This document shows, one piece after another, positions 30,440 through 44,600 of a DNA stretch of 64,000 nucleotides. A program made the translations under genes and the position numbers. Position 1 is the stretch's first letter. Each line of letters opens with the position of its first letter. Under the pieces are notes generated by a model. The model ran no database searches, had not been told where the DNA came from, and saw only the letters and a program-made list of their open reading frames with translations. Source of the DNA: Panopea generosa (Eukaryota; Mollusca; Bivalvia; Adapedonta; Hiatellidae). The stretch spans positions 56,914,740 to 56,978,739 of the forward strand of contig CM055901.1 of the NCBI GenBank assembly GCA_029582155.1, in the 5' to 3' direction.

Positions 30440-31567
30440 CTGTCATTGTCTCGCCATGACGAAGGAGCAAAAGTGAGATTAAGATATTGCTTTTCCGCTG
30501 ACGGCGGCAGCGTCAAACATTTAAATTTAGCTCCAACGTTAAGATTTCGTTTTTACTTAACAAGTGTACAAGTGCTAGGACACTCATTCTTGGATCATAG
30601 TTACAACTAACACCCTGCATCACATTATACACGGCAAATGCTGAGTATGACCTACTGTGCATGGTCCATTGACTTTGTTTGATGCTTAATTATGCATTGA
30701 CCTCCAACATTAAGTTTTCGTTTTGACACTATTTCTCAACAAGTACATGTGTTAGGACACTCATACTTGAATCAAAGATACAACTAACACCCTGCATCAC
30801 ATTATATACTGCAGATGCTTAGTGTGACCTACATTAATTTTCATGGTCCATTGACATTGTTTAATGCTGAATTTTGCATTTTCCTCCAACGTTAAGTTTT
30901 CATTTTTACACTATTTCTCAATAAGTACTAGTGCTAAGACACTAATACTTGGATAATAGTTACAACTAGCACCCTGCATTACATAATACAATGCAGATGC
31001 TGAGTACTTTTTTTTTTAATTTATTTAATAAAATAAAAATGTTCTTTTTTTTATTTTTTTAATCTTTTTTAATATTTTTTTTTTTTTTTTTTTTTTTCTT
31101 TTAAATATGTTTTTCTTAGAAATACTTGTTAAAGTTGTTTGTTTTTTTAAATATGTTTTACTTAGAAATACTGGTTAAAGTTTTGTGTGTAACTATCATC
31201 AAATTTATATCTCAAAAATGTATTTGATCGAAACTTCACACAATACTTCCTACAATATTTCTTAGTCATTAAACCTACTACATTAACCAAATTAGATAAT
31301 ATAATGCAAATTCTTGTGTCATCTTTTTGCAATCATGGCTGTTACTAAATTCATCAAATCAAATAACTATCGTAAATAACCACTCTTTAATATATTATGG
31401 AAGTTATTATGTAATTTCTCTGTTACCGCTGGATTAAAACAATAGTTTTTTAGCTTTACAGATACATGCAGCCATTTTTGTCATTGTATTTTAATTTTTT
31501 CTCTCCCATGTGTGTATTAATGGTCAAAGTGGACACGGCGAGACATATCATTCTGCGGAATTCTTGT
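30440..31567. repeat. 1.1-kb dispersed element with three 178-bp internal repeats
   Basis: The ends contain tcattgtctcgccatgacga and ggcgagacatatcattctgc, a partial inverted match. Inside are three copies of a roughly 178-bp segment (ctccaacgttaagttttcgt ... caactaacaccctgcatcac) at 30531, 30702 and 30880, then a poly-T/A-rich stretch at 31010-31110. No coding potential was seen. Confidence 0.6.
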
Positions 31568-31692
31568 TTTTATTTATTACCCACATAATTGTCCATTTTT
31601 GATAAAATATGTATGCATATATATTTAAACTGCCATATATATTTATATGGGAATATTCTGCCTAAAAATAACTCTCAATACATTTATTTCAG

Positions 31693-31958
31693 GAAAACAT
31701 GAGGGCGGTCCAGATGGCATGGACTTTGATGAAGATAACAATTTACTGGTTGCCAACTGGGGTAGCGGCTATTATGAAGTATTCTCAGCCACTGGAGGGG
31801 ACCCAGTAACTCGCATCAAGTGTCCTTTTAGTAATCAGAGCAATGTGCACTTCTTGCCGGGAACCAGTACAGTTTATGTCACGGAGCATCAGTTTCATGG
31901 GTTGTGGAAGTTTGAATGGAAAAACAAGGGGAAGAAACAATACTGTGAAATAAAGTAG
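31693..31958 (+). CDS. DFPase-like (SMP-30/gluconolactonase fold) terminal exon, copy 1
   Basis: This exon encodes the last 88 residues or so of a six-bladed propeller hydrolase: EGGPDGMDFDEDNNLLVANW, then RIKCPF, SNVHF, TVYVTEH and LWKFEWKNKGKKQYCE. It is strikingly close to the C terminus of squid diisopropyl-fluorophosphatase, a calcium-dependent phosphotriesterase. Positions matching its metal and active-site residues are present: the Asp in PDGMDFD (Asp229), the His in SNVHF (His274) and the His in VTEH (His287). Substrate cannot be inferred. The acceptor is TTATTTCAG, the exon begins with 2 bases of a split codon and it ends at TAG. No upstream exons are visible to the left before the N gap. 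Confidence 0.9.
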
Positions 31959-32674
31959 TTTCGGACAGCTATGAAAGTTTACAAATGATAAAAAGTTGTT
32001 ACATATTATTCAAAGACGATCCATATATGTCCTAAGTAATGAATATAATCTTTAAGTAGTTTATAATTGGTACAAGATAATTCAAGATGATGTAAAATAA
32101 TCTCTTAAGATTACGCGAAGTTCATAATTGTACAAAGTAGTTCCTAGATATTTGCATAAAATACAATTATTCGTGATACTTCAAAGTACTCAAGTTTTCA
32201 AATTCTACAAAGTAGTTCCCAGATATTTTTGAATTCAGGTGCTAAGAAGTGCTGGAAGGTCTGAAATGTATAAAGTAGTGAACAGATATGCATCAAGTCA
32301 TTCCAGACAATGACAAGTACCAAACAAGTAGTTCCAGATATAAATATATTTATGCTACACGAGGCAAGACTCTTACTTTGAGACATTTATCCTAGACAGC
32401 ATTATTAATTATGATATACAATGTGCCAAACTACACACCAGTCTTTATATATGATAAATTGTTGTTATATAATATACTGATATGATATTGTGCACATAAA
32501 CAAATATTCTAATCAATAGAATACTTATAAATTTGCACACAGCAACATTTATAATGATGACCTATGTTACATAAAAATTCTTATTTACCAATATATGCAT
32601 GTTGAAAATAACATATTTGTGACTTCACACATTTACATCACATATTTTCATTAATCATGTTTATTCTTATCAAA

Positions 32675-33165
32675 AACAAAAGTACACTAATAATGTGAAC
32701 CAATTATAGTTTGGTTAAAGGTAGTATATCACAAAAACAAAAGTACACTAATGATGTGAACCAATTATAGTTTGGTTAAAGGTAGTGTATCGCAAAAACA
32801 AAAGTACACAAATGATGTGAACCAATTATAGTTAGGTTAATGGTAGTATATCACAAAAACAAAAGTACTCTAATGATGTGAACCAATTATAGTTTGGTTA
32901 AAGGTAGTATATCACAAAAACAAAAGTACACTAATGATGTGAACCAATTATAGTTTGGTTAAAGGTAGTATATCACAAAAACAAAAGTACACTAATGATG
33001 TGAACCAATTATAGTTTGGTTAAAGGTAGTATATCACAAAAACAAAAGTACACTAATGATGTGAACCAATTATAGTTAGGTTAAAGGTAGTATATCACAA
33101 AAACAAAAGTACACTTATGATGTGAACAAATTATAGTTTGGTTAAAGGTAGTATATCACAAAAAT
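32675..33165. repeat. 61-bp minisatellite
   Basis: Eight near-identical copies of a unit with acaaaaacaaaagtacacta and gatgtgaaccaattatagtt. It lies between the two DFPase-like exons, about 720 bases downstream of the first stop. The copies are very homogeneous, suggesting recent expansion. Confidence 0.95.
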
Positions 33166-33394
33166 CACTATAAAAATTAATGTCTTAAAAATATAATTAG
33201 TTTTAAATACTTTCTCCGTATATGTAGTTCTACAATAAATCTACAAAATTCCATGTACCACCTTTTCAAGACAACAAATGTTTTCACTTGCCATTATATT
33301 TTATTTCATATATTGCATTAGATCAGTGTTAAATAGCTTGGTAGCAACCAACAACATTCCACATTGTCCCTGATCTCACAACGGTTTTTGTATT

Positions 33395-34300
33395 TTTATA
33401 ACACACAATGTTCCACATTGTCGTAGATATTTATGTGCTACATTGTCGTAGATAATCATGTTTTACATTGACATGTATTCAAGTTCTACATTGTCATGGA
33501 AATTTAAGTTTTACAATGTCATTGTCATTGAAATTCATGTTTTACATTGTCATGGAAATTCATGTTTTACAATGTCATTGTCATGGAAATGCATATTCTA
33601 CATTGTCTTGGAAATTTGTGTTCTATATTGTTATGGATAATCATGGTTAACATCGACATGTATGCATATGTTACATTCTCTTGGATACTCATATTCTTCA
33701 TTGTTATGAATATTCATGCTCTACAATGTCATTTTCATAGATATTCATGGTTTATACTGTCATGGAAGTTCATGTTCATTAATGTTCAATGTTGTCATGG
33801 ATATTTATTTTTAACATTATTATGGATATTCATGATCAACAATGTCATTGTCATGGAAATTTATGTTCTACAGTGTCATGGAATCCTGTTTTATATTTTC
33901 ATAGATATTCATGGTTTACATAATCATTGAAATTCATTTTCATTAATGTTCTACATTGTCATGGAAATTCATGTTCCACATTGTCATGGAAATTCATATT
34001 CTACATTGCCATGGATATTTATGTTCACTTATGTTCCTTATTGTCATGGATGTCCATGTTCTGCACTGTCAGGGATATTCATGTTCTGCATTGTCATGGA
34101 ATCATGTTTTATACTGTCATGGATATCTATCTATGTTCTACATTGTCATGGATATCCATGTTCTGCATTGTCATGGAATCATGTTTTATACTGTCATGGA
34201 TATCTATCTATGTTCTACATTGTCATGGATATTCATGTTCTGCATTGTCATGGAATCATGTTTTATACTGACATGAACATTTATGCTCTTCATTGTGATA
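33395..34300. repeat. 25-bp minisatellite
   Basis: About 36 copies of a unit around ttctacattgtcatggatat tcatg, with longer composite repeats at 34080-34260 (ttctgcattgtcatggaatc atgttttatactgtcatgg). It gives overlapping spurious ORFs in all plus frames. Confidence 0.93.
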
Positions 34301-34309
34301 TTAAATAAC

Positions 34310-37300
34310 TTGTTTGTTTTTTCATCATTTATATTGGTAAATACAAGAATCATCTTTATTTTTTAAAATTGTTTTGATGTTCTAGTGTAAGAGTGCCATT
34401 TGTTCTTTAGAACATATGTAAACCCCTCAAGTCTACAGTTATAAAACTTTGCAATGCTCAACTCGAGATTTCATGATCAATTAAAAAATTATTTGATTTA
34501 TTATACATTAAATGTAAATACTTGTTACTTTTTACATCAAATCATCATTCACACTTCCACGTCAAGTGTTTGCAGTTTAATTTGTGGTTTTATATGAATT
34601 ATGGAGATTGTTTTCATGTACAAAATTGTGTTGAGCATGAAAAAAGTTATATGATCATTAGGCCTGATTGTTCATGTTTGTTATGGTGTTTTTTAATCTT
34701 CAGCTGAGCATCCATCAAATTGATGCAGACAAACATTAATGGTTAAATAGTTTATACATTATTTTCATATGGTGATTGTGAGTAGTTAACATTGTTGTAT
34801 AATGTTAAACAACAAAGTGCATTGATGGTGTTGACCGGGCTCAGTTTGACGATGGTGATCTGTTATATATCATGTTGATTTCGTACTAAAAATTGATAGA
34901 TACTTATATCTTTATATTTTATATATTTAAATGGAAATAAATAGCTTACATGTATATAAAATGCCAATTGCTTTGTTTGATTTCCCTCCATCTTCAGGTC
35001 TCACTACACAGTAGAATTTTGTTATATGCATTACACAATAGAACTTTGTTCTTTGTTCTATATAAAATAAAGTGTAGGTCTGACTACACAGCAGAATTTT
35101 GTTCTTTGTTCCATATAAAATAAGGTTGAAGATTTCCATGTTAAAAGAATATACACCTAGAATTTTTTTAAAGAATTTTCTTTTCATGGTAGGAATGTAC
35201 ATGTATCCGCAAAAAAAGAGCACAATAACTGGTTAACCAGCTTGTTTTGTTTTTTTAGTGACGGTGAAGTGACACCCTTTCTTTTTTTTTTAAAGAAGTC
35301 CCGAAATGCTCATAAATACATGCATTAAAATTCTATACAAGTCAGTAATGTCTTATCACAGTATATGCTACACCAGCTTTTGTTTTACTTATCCACAGCC
35401 CCTATGAACTATTTTGAAACTATTTCAAACCAAATTACATAGGACTTCTTTTTAATGCAAGAATCTTGCTACTGTGACAAAAGGGCATAACGGTGTAGTG
35501 AGTAGTTAAAAAACCCAAAGTATGTCTAATCAGGCTGCACCTTTATGTCAATCAGAGTTTTTCATGGCCAAGGCTATGACCTTTTGAATGGATCTAGAAA
35601 TTTTCATGACACATTATTTGTATGCGAGACATGTCAATTTGCATGAACTTAATTTAAAATCCCTTTGGTTTTTAAATCTGATTGCAGTATCCCATAAATA
35701 TTGACTCGTGACCATTCAATATGATGTTTTTAGCTGAACTGTTCATGCAATCACTGGTTTTTGAATCTCTGTTTTAGGGTGAAAAGAAAGACATGTTGTA
35801 ATATTTCATCATTTTGAGGGGGGAATATGTTTTGCTTTTGTGTTCAGCTCTGCGTAGATGTTTTAGTGACAAGTTGTCAAATCTAGTCTATAGTTGTTTA
35901 ATGAAGTACTATTCAAACCTTGCAGCTTTCTTGTGTTTGGTCTTGACCACTGAATGTTGTTATCTTGGGCTACAAATTGTTACATTTTTGTGTCTTTGCA
36001 ATAATTTGATTCATAGTTAGGTATTATTTGTTACTACTCAAAACTGTGCAGCCTTCTTCCAATGACCTTGACCTCTATAAATAATAAAGAAACACACATG
36101 TCAGTTTTTGTTTAGCTGTTTCATTCAAACCGCTTAGTTCAGAGCAACCAAACTTTGTTTATGGCTGTGTGATGAGTAGAATTATTCAATATCATAGTCT
36201 TTTTTGATGACCTTGATGATGAAAAAGCATCTCATTATCATAAATAATGGTTTAGTATGCCAAATCCACCAAAACTTGACGAAATCGATATCTGAATTGG
36301 AGTGATAAACTTGACATCACAATTTTTTTCTGCAAGTCACGAAATATGTTGCAATTTTAAGCAGGAAAATTTAAGTCTTGCCTAGGCACATAGACAAAGT
36401 TAGCAAATCCCTTTTCAATGTACTATTTTGGCATGTTTAAATATATAACCTTTTAGCAAATTGGGGCTGTCAGTATTATCTAGGCATGATATGTTGGAAA
36501 ATATTTGAAATATCCTGACATATTCACTACAAATCAGCTATACAAGATTTATAATTGTATTACAAATAGTACATTGTATCACTCAAAAGGAATTTCATCA
36601 TTTTGAATGACCTTGAGATCTACGTTTAAATACACTTTTTTTTACTTTTTCTTGACTATGGCTTCGTCTATATTTGTGTATTCAAAACCATTATTCTGAA
36701 TGGCATTGATAACTTTGGTTCTATTACACACATCTGGTGTAGACACATGCCTTGCATTTATATCTAGACTTCTTCATAATCTCACTTTGTGATGAAATGA
36801 TATAGGTGCGACATTTTATTTTGTGAAATTATTCTCTTGTTTAAAGTTTTATAGCAAGACTATTACTAATCGTACATCAATAAGCCTAATCTCACTTTTA
36901 TATTAGTATTTAAGTATTCCCAGTGAACAATCCTTCGAATCAGGGTCTACTTTTCTACATTTCTAGTAATGTATTCCTAACCACTTACTATGCGGTTGAT
37001 AGTTAATGTTTTATTATATATTTTACGTGTCATCTGGACTGGACTTATAAGGGTTTAATTATTTTTTTCTGCACATGTCAAAATTCTAATCATGTTTTCG
37101 TTACTTTTAATCTTACATTAAGAATGTTGTAAACTTATGAACATAAGTGACGAACTTGCCCATGAGGTTCCAGTTAAGAATGGGGTCACTGTCAATGTAT
37201 ACAGGGAAGGAATCCTTCAAATGGGTTCTTTACTTGCGAGTCTGGATCCTCACTCCTTTTGGCATCATTCTAACAATTTCATCTTGGTAAAGACAGGAAG

Positions 37301-37390
37301 GTGTAATGTAAAATGGAGGATAAATCTTTCTGACAACTTTAAACTTTTTGACATGAAATAGATTTGTAAAAAAATAATAACTTATTTTAG
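34310..37390. other. No gene seen; AT-rich DNA between DFPase-like exons
   Basis: Searched by eye for DFPase upstream exons and other coding sequence; none was recognised. Short ORFs here show no domain features. Confidence 0.4.
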
Positions 37391-37656
37391 GAGATGGAAA
37401 CAATGGTCCTGATGGTATGGACTTTGATGACAATGGCCTGCTTATTGTGACCAATCAGAGAGCTGGTCACCTTGAAGTGTTTCCATCTACTGGAGGCTCC
37501 TCAGTTGTACGCATCAAGTGTCCTTTCTATAGACCAAGCAATGTGCATTTCAAGCCAGGTACCAGCACAGTGTATGTTACAGAGCACGAGTTTCATGGGT
37601 TGTGGAAGTTTGAGTGGAAAAACAAGGGGATGAAACAGTATTGCGATACAGCGTAG
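37391..37656 (+). CDS. DFPase-like terminal exon, copy 2
   Basis: A paralogue of the exon at 31693 with the same 266-base length, the same start phase and an equivalent stop: NGPDGMDFDDNGLLIVTNQR, RIKCPF, SNVHFKPGTSTVYVTEHEF, HGLWKFEWKNKGMKQYC. The Asp and two His positions of the DFPase site are kept. The acceptor is TTATTTTAG. No other exon of this gene was recognised between 31958 and 37391. It is therefore either an alternative last exon or the remnant of a duplicated gene. An upstream 74-codon ORF at 37137-37361 is not convincingly coding. Confidence 0.88.
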
Positions 37657-37700
37657 CTACAGGTGTGACACGTTTCATGTTACTTCTCTCATACAGTGTT

Positions 37701-37738
<38 letters not shown>

Positions 37739-40700
37739 ACATTATATATTACTAAAATCAGAGACATATACACAGAGATAGGCAGTTACAGGCACTTGTC
37801 TAATTTTCAGGTGGCACATTTGGTGTTTTCTAAATCTTGGAAACACAACTCTTCCTGAACCAACCAACATAATTTTGTGATTTTGGTATCAACAGAAAGA
37901 GCTTGATTGTAACTTGGGATGTTGAAGATTTCTTTTTTTAAAATTAATGAAATTAATTTTTACATTAAAAGTTATTTTTATGTGATCATTTTCTCATTTT
38001 TAGCCCATTTCTAAAGTAAGATTTAAGAGAAACGTTTTCAAATATTGATATGAAATGTTCACGACTGATGAATAGCTTACTTCTTCATCTAAAATGTTTT
38101 ATTCCTATGGTGTGTTGTTAAAATCAGATACACTATTTTTTTATTAAAAAAATAAAATAAATATTTCATAAAAATTCTATGATTTTTCTTTTTCAACTTG
38201 TAATAATGCCATTTGGAAGAAAAATATTAAATAATTGATAACTGGAAACAGTTTCAATTTTTATCAGCTTTAATTTGGTACCAAAATTATTTAATTTATA
38301 CAAAGATTCAAAAATACTAAAAGAGTCACCCAAAACCAATTTTCAGCCTTGTATATTACCGGTACATTGATATTAACTTGCCAGTCTGTAATTATGTCAC
38401 TGGTTAAAAAAAAATAGCCATGTGTCTTTGAGTGGCCTCACGTTCGCTAAGCTGAAGTCCGTTTCAAGTCCATAACATTTAATTATCCATTAGGGAAAAG
38501 TGCAAACCAATTAATACAATACCAGTAATAAGCCAGGAACAGTATAAATGATTTAGTTATTAGAATAAAAAAATTTAGAATCATGTCACAAAGGCAATTA
38601 AGTTACTGAGCAGAACTATTTTAGTAACTTACCTTGACCCAATAAGTGATTGATATCCAGAATTGGTCAGGTTAGGTAAGGGTTTTCCATGTAGTACAAA
38701 ATATGAGGAGTCGAATTATTTGTGCAGAAAATTAAATATATTGTCAAATTTGACCTGGTCAATACAATAACTAAGTTGTTTGTACCTACACCTTATTGTG
38801 TGGACAACACAACGCGACACCCATTCCATTCCAAATCAACCTCAAGCTTCCTTCTCATGTCAGTAACCTATGTACAAAATATCTTGATTTCAAAACTTCA
38901 GTTGTTGAGCGGAAACCATTTCCTATTGTAAGTAACAGTAGCCAATGCCAAGCTTTTTCCCAATATTTGGAACCGACACATATAATTTCATTAGAATATC
39001 TTCAGGTAGCTGAAATAACTGTCACAGTGGAAAACATTTTTACGTACATACAAACAAGAGCAACACTATATGAATGGTGAGAGAATAAAAAATATGTATA
39101 CTGCATGGTGTTTTGCGTTATCTGTATAGAAGCTTTCTACTACGATTAACTGCTGAAATTCATAAAAAAAATTGTGTAACGTGTTGATAATTTCTCCAGA
39201 TTATATACTTGGATGTTCAATCTTCTGTCCTGGCATTAAAATTTGTGCTTATTTTCAAACTTATTTCATTAAACACCATAATTATGCAGGATTGTTTTAA
39301 ATTTGATAACTGTTTCCCCATGTCCAATCGTTTCTGGAGGAAGCAGTGAAGGTAACATTAGGCAAATGCATCACAACTTCATAATAATGATGAATGTTTC
39401 ATCTGTACATCACTGATGGAAGTTGATCAAAATGCTGGACAGATTCTGTAACGTTTTATCACCGTAACAATAACAATGCCAGTGTTCGCTCAATATTCAG
39501 GTTGACCAATCAGTGTTTAAGTAAAATTTAATTATACCACCCATAACATAGTTTAGTGAGGTGGGTATACGGATTTCACCATTTTCATGTCCGTCTGTTG
39601 ACAAAGTATTGTCCGGATTGTAATTCCTTCTTTATGCACAGATCTCTTACAAACTTCCCATAGTTGTTGTACACAACTCGACGCTGTGTCTGTACAGGTC
39701 AAGGTCACACTTTTAGGTCAAACATACAGAAAGTGGTTTTGGCTATTCGTGTAGTCTTATACTGTCTTTCATAATGAGATTTTGAAATAGCTTGGCTCAA
39801 ATGATCACAATAATATGAGGATTTGTAATGCACAAAAAATAGACCAGCAATTCATAGGCCAAGGTCACACTTAGAGGTCAACTAAATTCAAATCAGACCT
39901 TCATCAATTTGAGGCACGGACGATGCACTGCTGTAATGAATGTGCAGAAAAAGAATAACGTTGGAATGAGGCAGAGTATTTCATTTGATACAAAACAAAT
40001 TTTTTTCTTAAAAATTGTGATGGTCGGGGGTGTTGAGGGGTTAAGGACTAATAAAGTTGAAATATGTTCAATTTAAAACAGAAAACAAAAGGCCCATGGG
40101 CCTAAATGGTCACCTGATTATCAAAAGAAACATTCACATAAGTCTATTCAGTCATAAGAAATAACTTTTTTGTCAATTTCTCTTATATAGATTAAGTAAA
40201 GTAGGCCCCACCTCCAGGACCAAACCTTGAGACCCAAGGACATGAAATTCACACATTTTATAAAGAACCCATAGTTGTCAATAATCATGCTCTCAGTTTG
40301 TTTCTGAGTGCTTCCTATAATAATAAGATTCTTATAGTTTACCTTGAATTTGACTGTTTCGGCTCCGCCCCGCCACTAAGACCTCATTGGGTGGGGACCA
40401 TGAAATTCACATAGGTATTAACCGTCAGCAACATCAAATCACACAAAAAAAAACATTCACACAAGTCTATTCAGTCAAGAAATAACGTATTTTTGTAATC
40501 TTCTCTTGTATACATTTAATATAGAAGACCCCACCTCCAGGGCCATAGCGCGAGACCCAGGGGCATGAAATTCACAAATTTTATAAAGGACCAATAGGCG
40601 TCAATAATCATGCTTCATAATTTGTTTCTGAGTGCTTCCTATAAGATTTTAAAGGTTACCTTTAATTTTTTACGCCCCATCCCCAAGGCCAGACCAGGAG

Positions 40701-41514
40701 ACCCAGGGACATTCAAATCACAATTTTAATAAGGGACCCATATGTGTTCAAAATCATGCTCACCATTTGTTTCCCAGTGCTTCCGATAGTAAGAAGATTT
40801 TTTAAAGTTTACCTTGAATTTCACTGTTTCAGTCCCACCATCAAGGCCTCATGGGGTGGGGACCACTTAATTCACAATTCCAATTCACCACAGTTGCATA
40901 CAACATTTTGTTAAAATTGAGCTTACGGTTTTTGAGAAGAAGTCAAAATGTGAATTGTTTACGGTCTCCCCTATTAGTATAGAGTTATAGTCGAGTTTAA
41001 AATTTAAATTAAACCATCATGTAGAATTGCTACCAACAGTAAAATGATATACAACTGATTTCATGTATCATTAACTGTTTGGCTCAGTATATGATGGAAT
41101 ACCATGTGCCACCAAAAACTGCTTCTTTTTTAATAAGTTTTCATACTCAACATATTAAAATACTTTTGGATAATGGCAAAAAAATGAAATCACAAAATCA
41201 TAATTTAGATATTTATTTAACACATATAACTTTTTTCCCCATCATAAAACTATATTGTTGTGTGTTTATCCATACATGGATGGCTCCAACAGATGTTAGT
41301 AAGCCGACTTTCTTTTATAATTCAACATACTTATTCACTTTTCCACATCTTGTTCGAGTAGCATGAATAAGTGAAAAACTCTTCCTAAAAACTTTAAAAT
41401 CACACTTGCAAACCTTATATTCAAAATGGTATATTCACTTAACACATTCTAATGTTAGTAGACATTATGTTCCCAGCTGCTTAATTTAAAGGGTCCTACA
41501 AGAATTGTCATTTA
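37657..41514. other. No gene seen; dispersed repeats
   Basis: Holds a (CA)n tract at 37701-37735 and AT-rich DNA. About 39535-39900 is a repeat with cattttcatgtccgtctgtt and two aaggtcacact...ggtcaa motifs. About 40080-40900 is a decayed aggcccatgggcc repeat with three related segments of roughly 300 bases (gggaccat...gaaattcaca). A possible ATP5F1D poly(A) signal (minus AATAAA) is at 41212-41217. Confidence 0.5.
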
Positions 41515-41640
41515 TCAGTGAGCTACAGCTTTACTCAAAGCTTCTAGACACTCAATAGCGATCTGGGCTTCTGCCTTGGCAACATCAGTTGACGCACTGG
41601 ATAGATCGGACTGTGCCTTTTGTAAATTGGTGGCTACAGC
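41515..41640 (-). CDS. ATP5F1D: ATP5F1D exon 4
   Basis: Encodes AVATNLQKAQSDLSSASTDV and the rest of the helical C terminus, ending KAVAH and TGA at 41517-41515. Acceptor GTTCCAG, phase 0. Confidence 0.95.
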   Translation of the reverse strand, partial: AVATNLQKAQSDLSSASTDVAKAEAQIAIECLEALSKAVAH

Positions 41641-44600
41641 CTGGAACAAACAAACAGTCAATACAATATAATACAGATATATACCTCGCTCAATTAATAA
41701 TACCCACTAATTACAAGTAGCATCAGTTCAATATAATAACAAAGACATAAAAAGTTTTCATATTAAAAAAATATTTTGAAAATAACATAAAAACATAGTA
41801 AACATCATCAATAGGCCTGACTGCCTGCATGCTTTTGGCACAAACACTATTTTCATTTATTGAAGACAATCAGACATTATGATCTGGCCAGATCAAGAAC
41901 TTACTCAAATCATAGTCACACTAATATAGCTTAGCTTGTGAATCACAAAGAAGTCTATTTCCTATGTAGAACCAGTACTTGATGACAGGTCATCTATTAC
42001 TGTCTTGGATCTGATCTTTGACACGAGTGGTGAGCACGAACTCCCTAATGACCATACCATCTTCCTGAGATAATTTTTCAGCAACACATCCAAACTATAT
42101 TACCCACTAGCAAGAGACAAACGTTTATTTAAGGCATCTCAATGTCACATTAACTACTAGACCAACTAATATAAACTTACTTTTGCATCAAATCTTTCCA
42201 GTGGATGAGCTTCCTCTGCTAGGATTTGGACAGTGGAATCGGCATTAACTGTTACTGAGCCTGCACTAACTGTAATAATAAAATATTGATATTCGAACCT
42301 TCATCTATTTTGGTATTCCTATTTCATATTTCTAAAGCATATTTCTACCTTGCACTACTAAGGCTGAGATATAATTTTCTATACAAACCTTAATGTCCTT
42401 ACTGCAATATAAAAGCTGGGAGATGGCTCTTGCACAGGTTTAATATCATTCTATACATGATTCAAATCAGAGAACCCTTTTTTAAAAATTACAAAGCTTT
42501 CACTGCATTGTTTTTGTTAATATTTTGCATACTACTATATTACTGTTAATACATTTATTCGGCAAAAATATATTTTCCAAAAAGTTTGTGTTATATGCAA
42601 TTTGAAAAAAAGTTAAAACTCCAAATGTCAAAAATCTTATATCTTATTAGGTCAAGCACCCTAAAATGTAAACAAGCATACACATGGATCTGTGTTTATG
42701 CTCATTTCAACAGCTGTATAAGGATGTATTTTTAGAACACTGTACCATAAATGACAGGTAAAGAAAACAGCTGCTGTACATTTGTTACTCCTACATAATT
42801 TGGGCCTTTAATCGCAACAAAGTCATTTATTAAATTTCTCCTTCACTTCCCTAACATGTAGGACTGAACATAAAACTGGTCATACACATTTAAGAGCTAC
42901 TGTGTTGAAAAAAGCAACAAACAATATTCTACAGCAGCAACATAATCCATCGACAATCTTTGTTTTTTTACCACATGTGATGTTTTAATTCAATGAACAA
43001 AGTTGAAACAATTTAAATCAAATTGTAGCTTTTTCTTTTTGAAGCCATTGTCAACACATAATGGCTCATGCACAGCCCAGAGCTACAGATATGCAAGAGT
43101 TTGTATGTCAAGTTTGCCAATCCATTTTTCTTTCAGCAACAGGTAAAATAAAGAGGTTTCCTCAGTGCATCAACTTTTTTCATGGGTATCAATATATGAT
43201 ACTAAGAATTCAAATAAAATTAACACCACTGATTATTTGATGAACTTCTAAAAAAATTGAACGAATAGCTATTGTTCAATTATCTGAAATATTTTCTGCA
43301 GTTACTGTTACTTTTTAATTGGGTAATTGATATTTTAAAATAACAGTAGCTTCAAATGTTTATCTCAGTCCATTTTACATCAACAGAAGAACATATCTGA
43401 ATAAAATTTACCAGCTTTCTTAAAGTATCACATGTAGACTTAACAAACTCCTGCAAATGAAAACAACCTCAGTGAAACTTACCAAAAAATTGTTTGCTTT
43501 TGCCATCATTTTCAATTACAGTCATCACACCTGGCTTTAATGCAGCAATAGTGGGTACATGATCAGCTAATATACCAAAACTTCCAGCCAGAGATGGGAC
43601 ATCAATCTGCTTCACAACTTCTTCCTTGTAATATACCTTTACACAAAAAAAAAAAAAAAGAAAAATGATTTTTAAGGATGCATTTTTCTGCATTCTGGTA
43701 TCATTTCCAGGATACTTATAATGATGCATTCTTGAAAAACTGTGCAAGTATGGGTGTTGTGTCGTAAATTTAGAGTAGTAAGTTACGCTTACTCGTGTTG
43801 TATTATAGATTTTAAAAAGATAAATTATCATTCTGAGTTTATCAGTTGTACTGTCTGTTGATTTGTTAAATTGTATATAAAGACAAATAAAATGTAAGAT
43901 TAAATCGGCGGCACGATTTACCCAATACTACCCAGTACTACCACATACTACCCAATACTACCAGTATTTTGCCAATAAAAAAGAATATGATTTCACTGCA
44001 AACAAAATGATTTTTTTTAAAAATTCCCCGGGTAAATATTGCTTTGAATACAAAATACAGGTGATACATCTATATATTTGCAGCCTTCTTAATCCCATTC
44101 TTATTTATATTATTCATGCGAAAATTATTTTTTAAAGCTTAATTAAGTATTTCGCATGATTGATTGATTGAATATTTAGCATCATTTTTATGCCATCGAG
44201 GGCTAACAGACGATCAGCTAACCTAACCACTGTTTCCTGGGATTAACCAGTACTCAAGCACACCCCATTTCCGCAAGTAACTGATAACATTCCCACTTGA
44301 ATCATTGGTGAGAGACGAATGATAACGAGACACAATGTCATATATCAATAATCACGGAGACTGTTGTCGGGCGGGGGATTCAAACTCACGACCCCTGGAT
44401 TGACAGTCAGACGCGTAACCGACTGAGCTAATTGGGCCCAGCTTATTTCGCATGAATAACTGTTTATCTGCCGAATAAAATAAGTAAAAAAAGTCAATAA
44501 TAATGTATGGTAAATCTTTTATTAAAGACAATCTGTTAAGATAAAGCAAGAATAAACACAAACACACTTATACTAGTTTGCAATAGTATGTGGTAGTATT

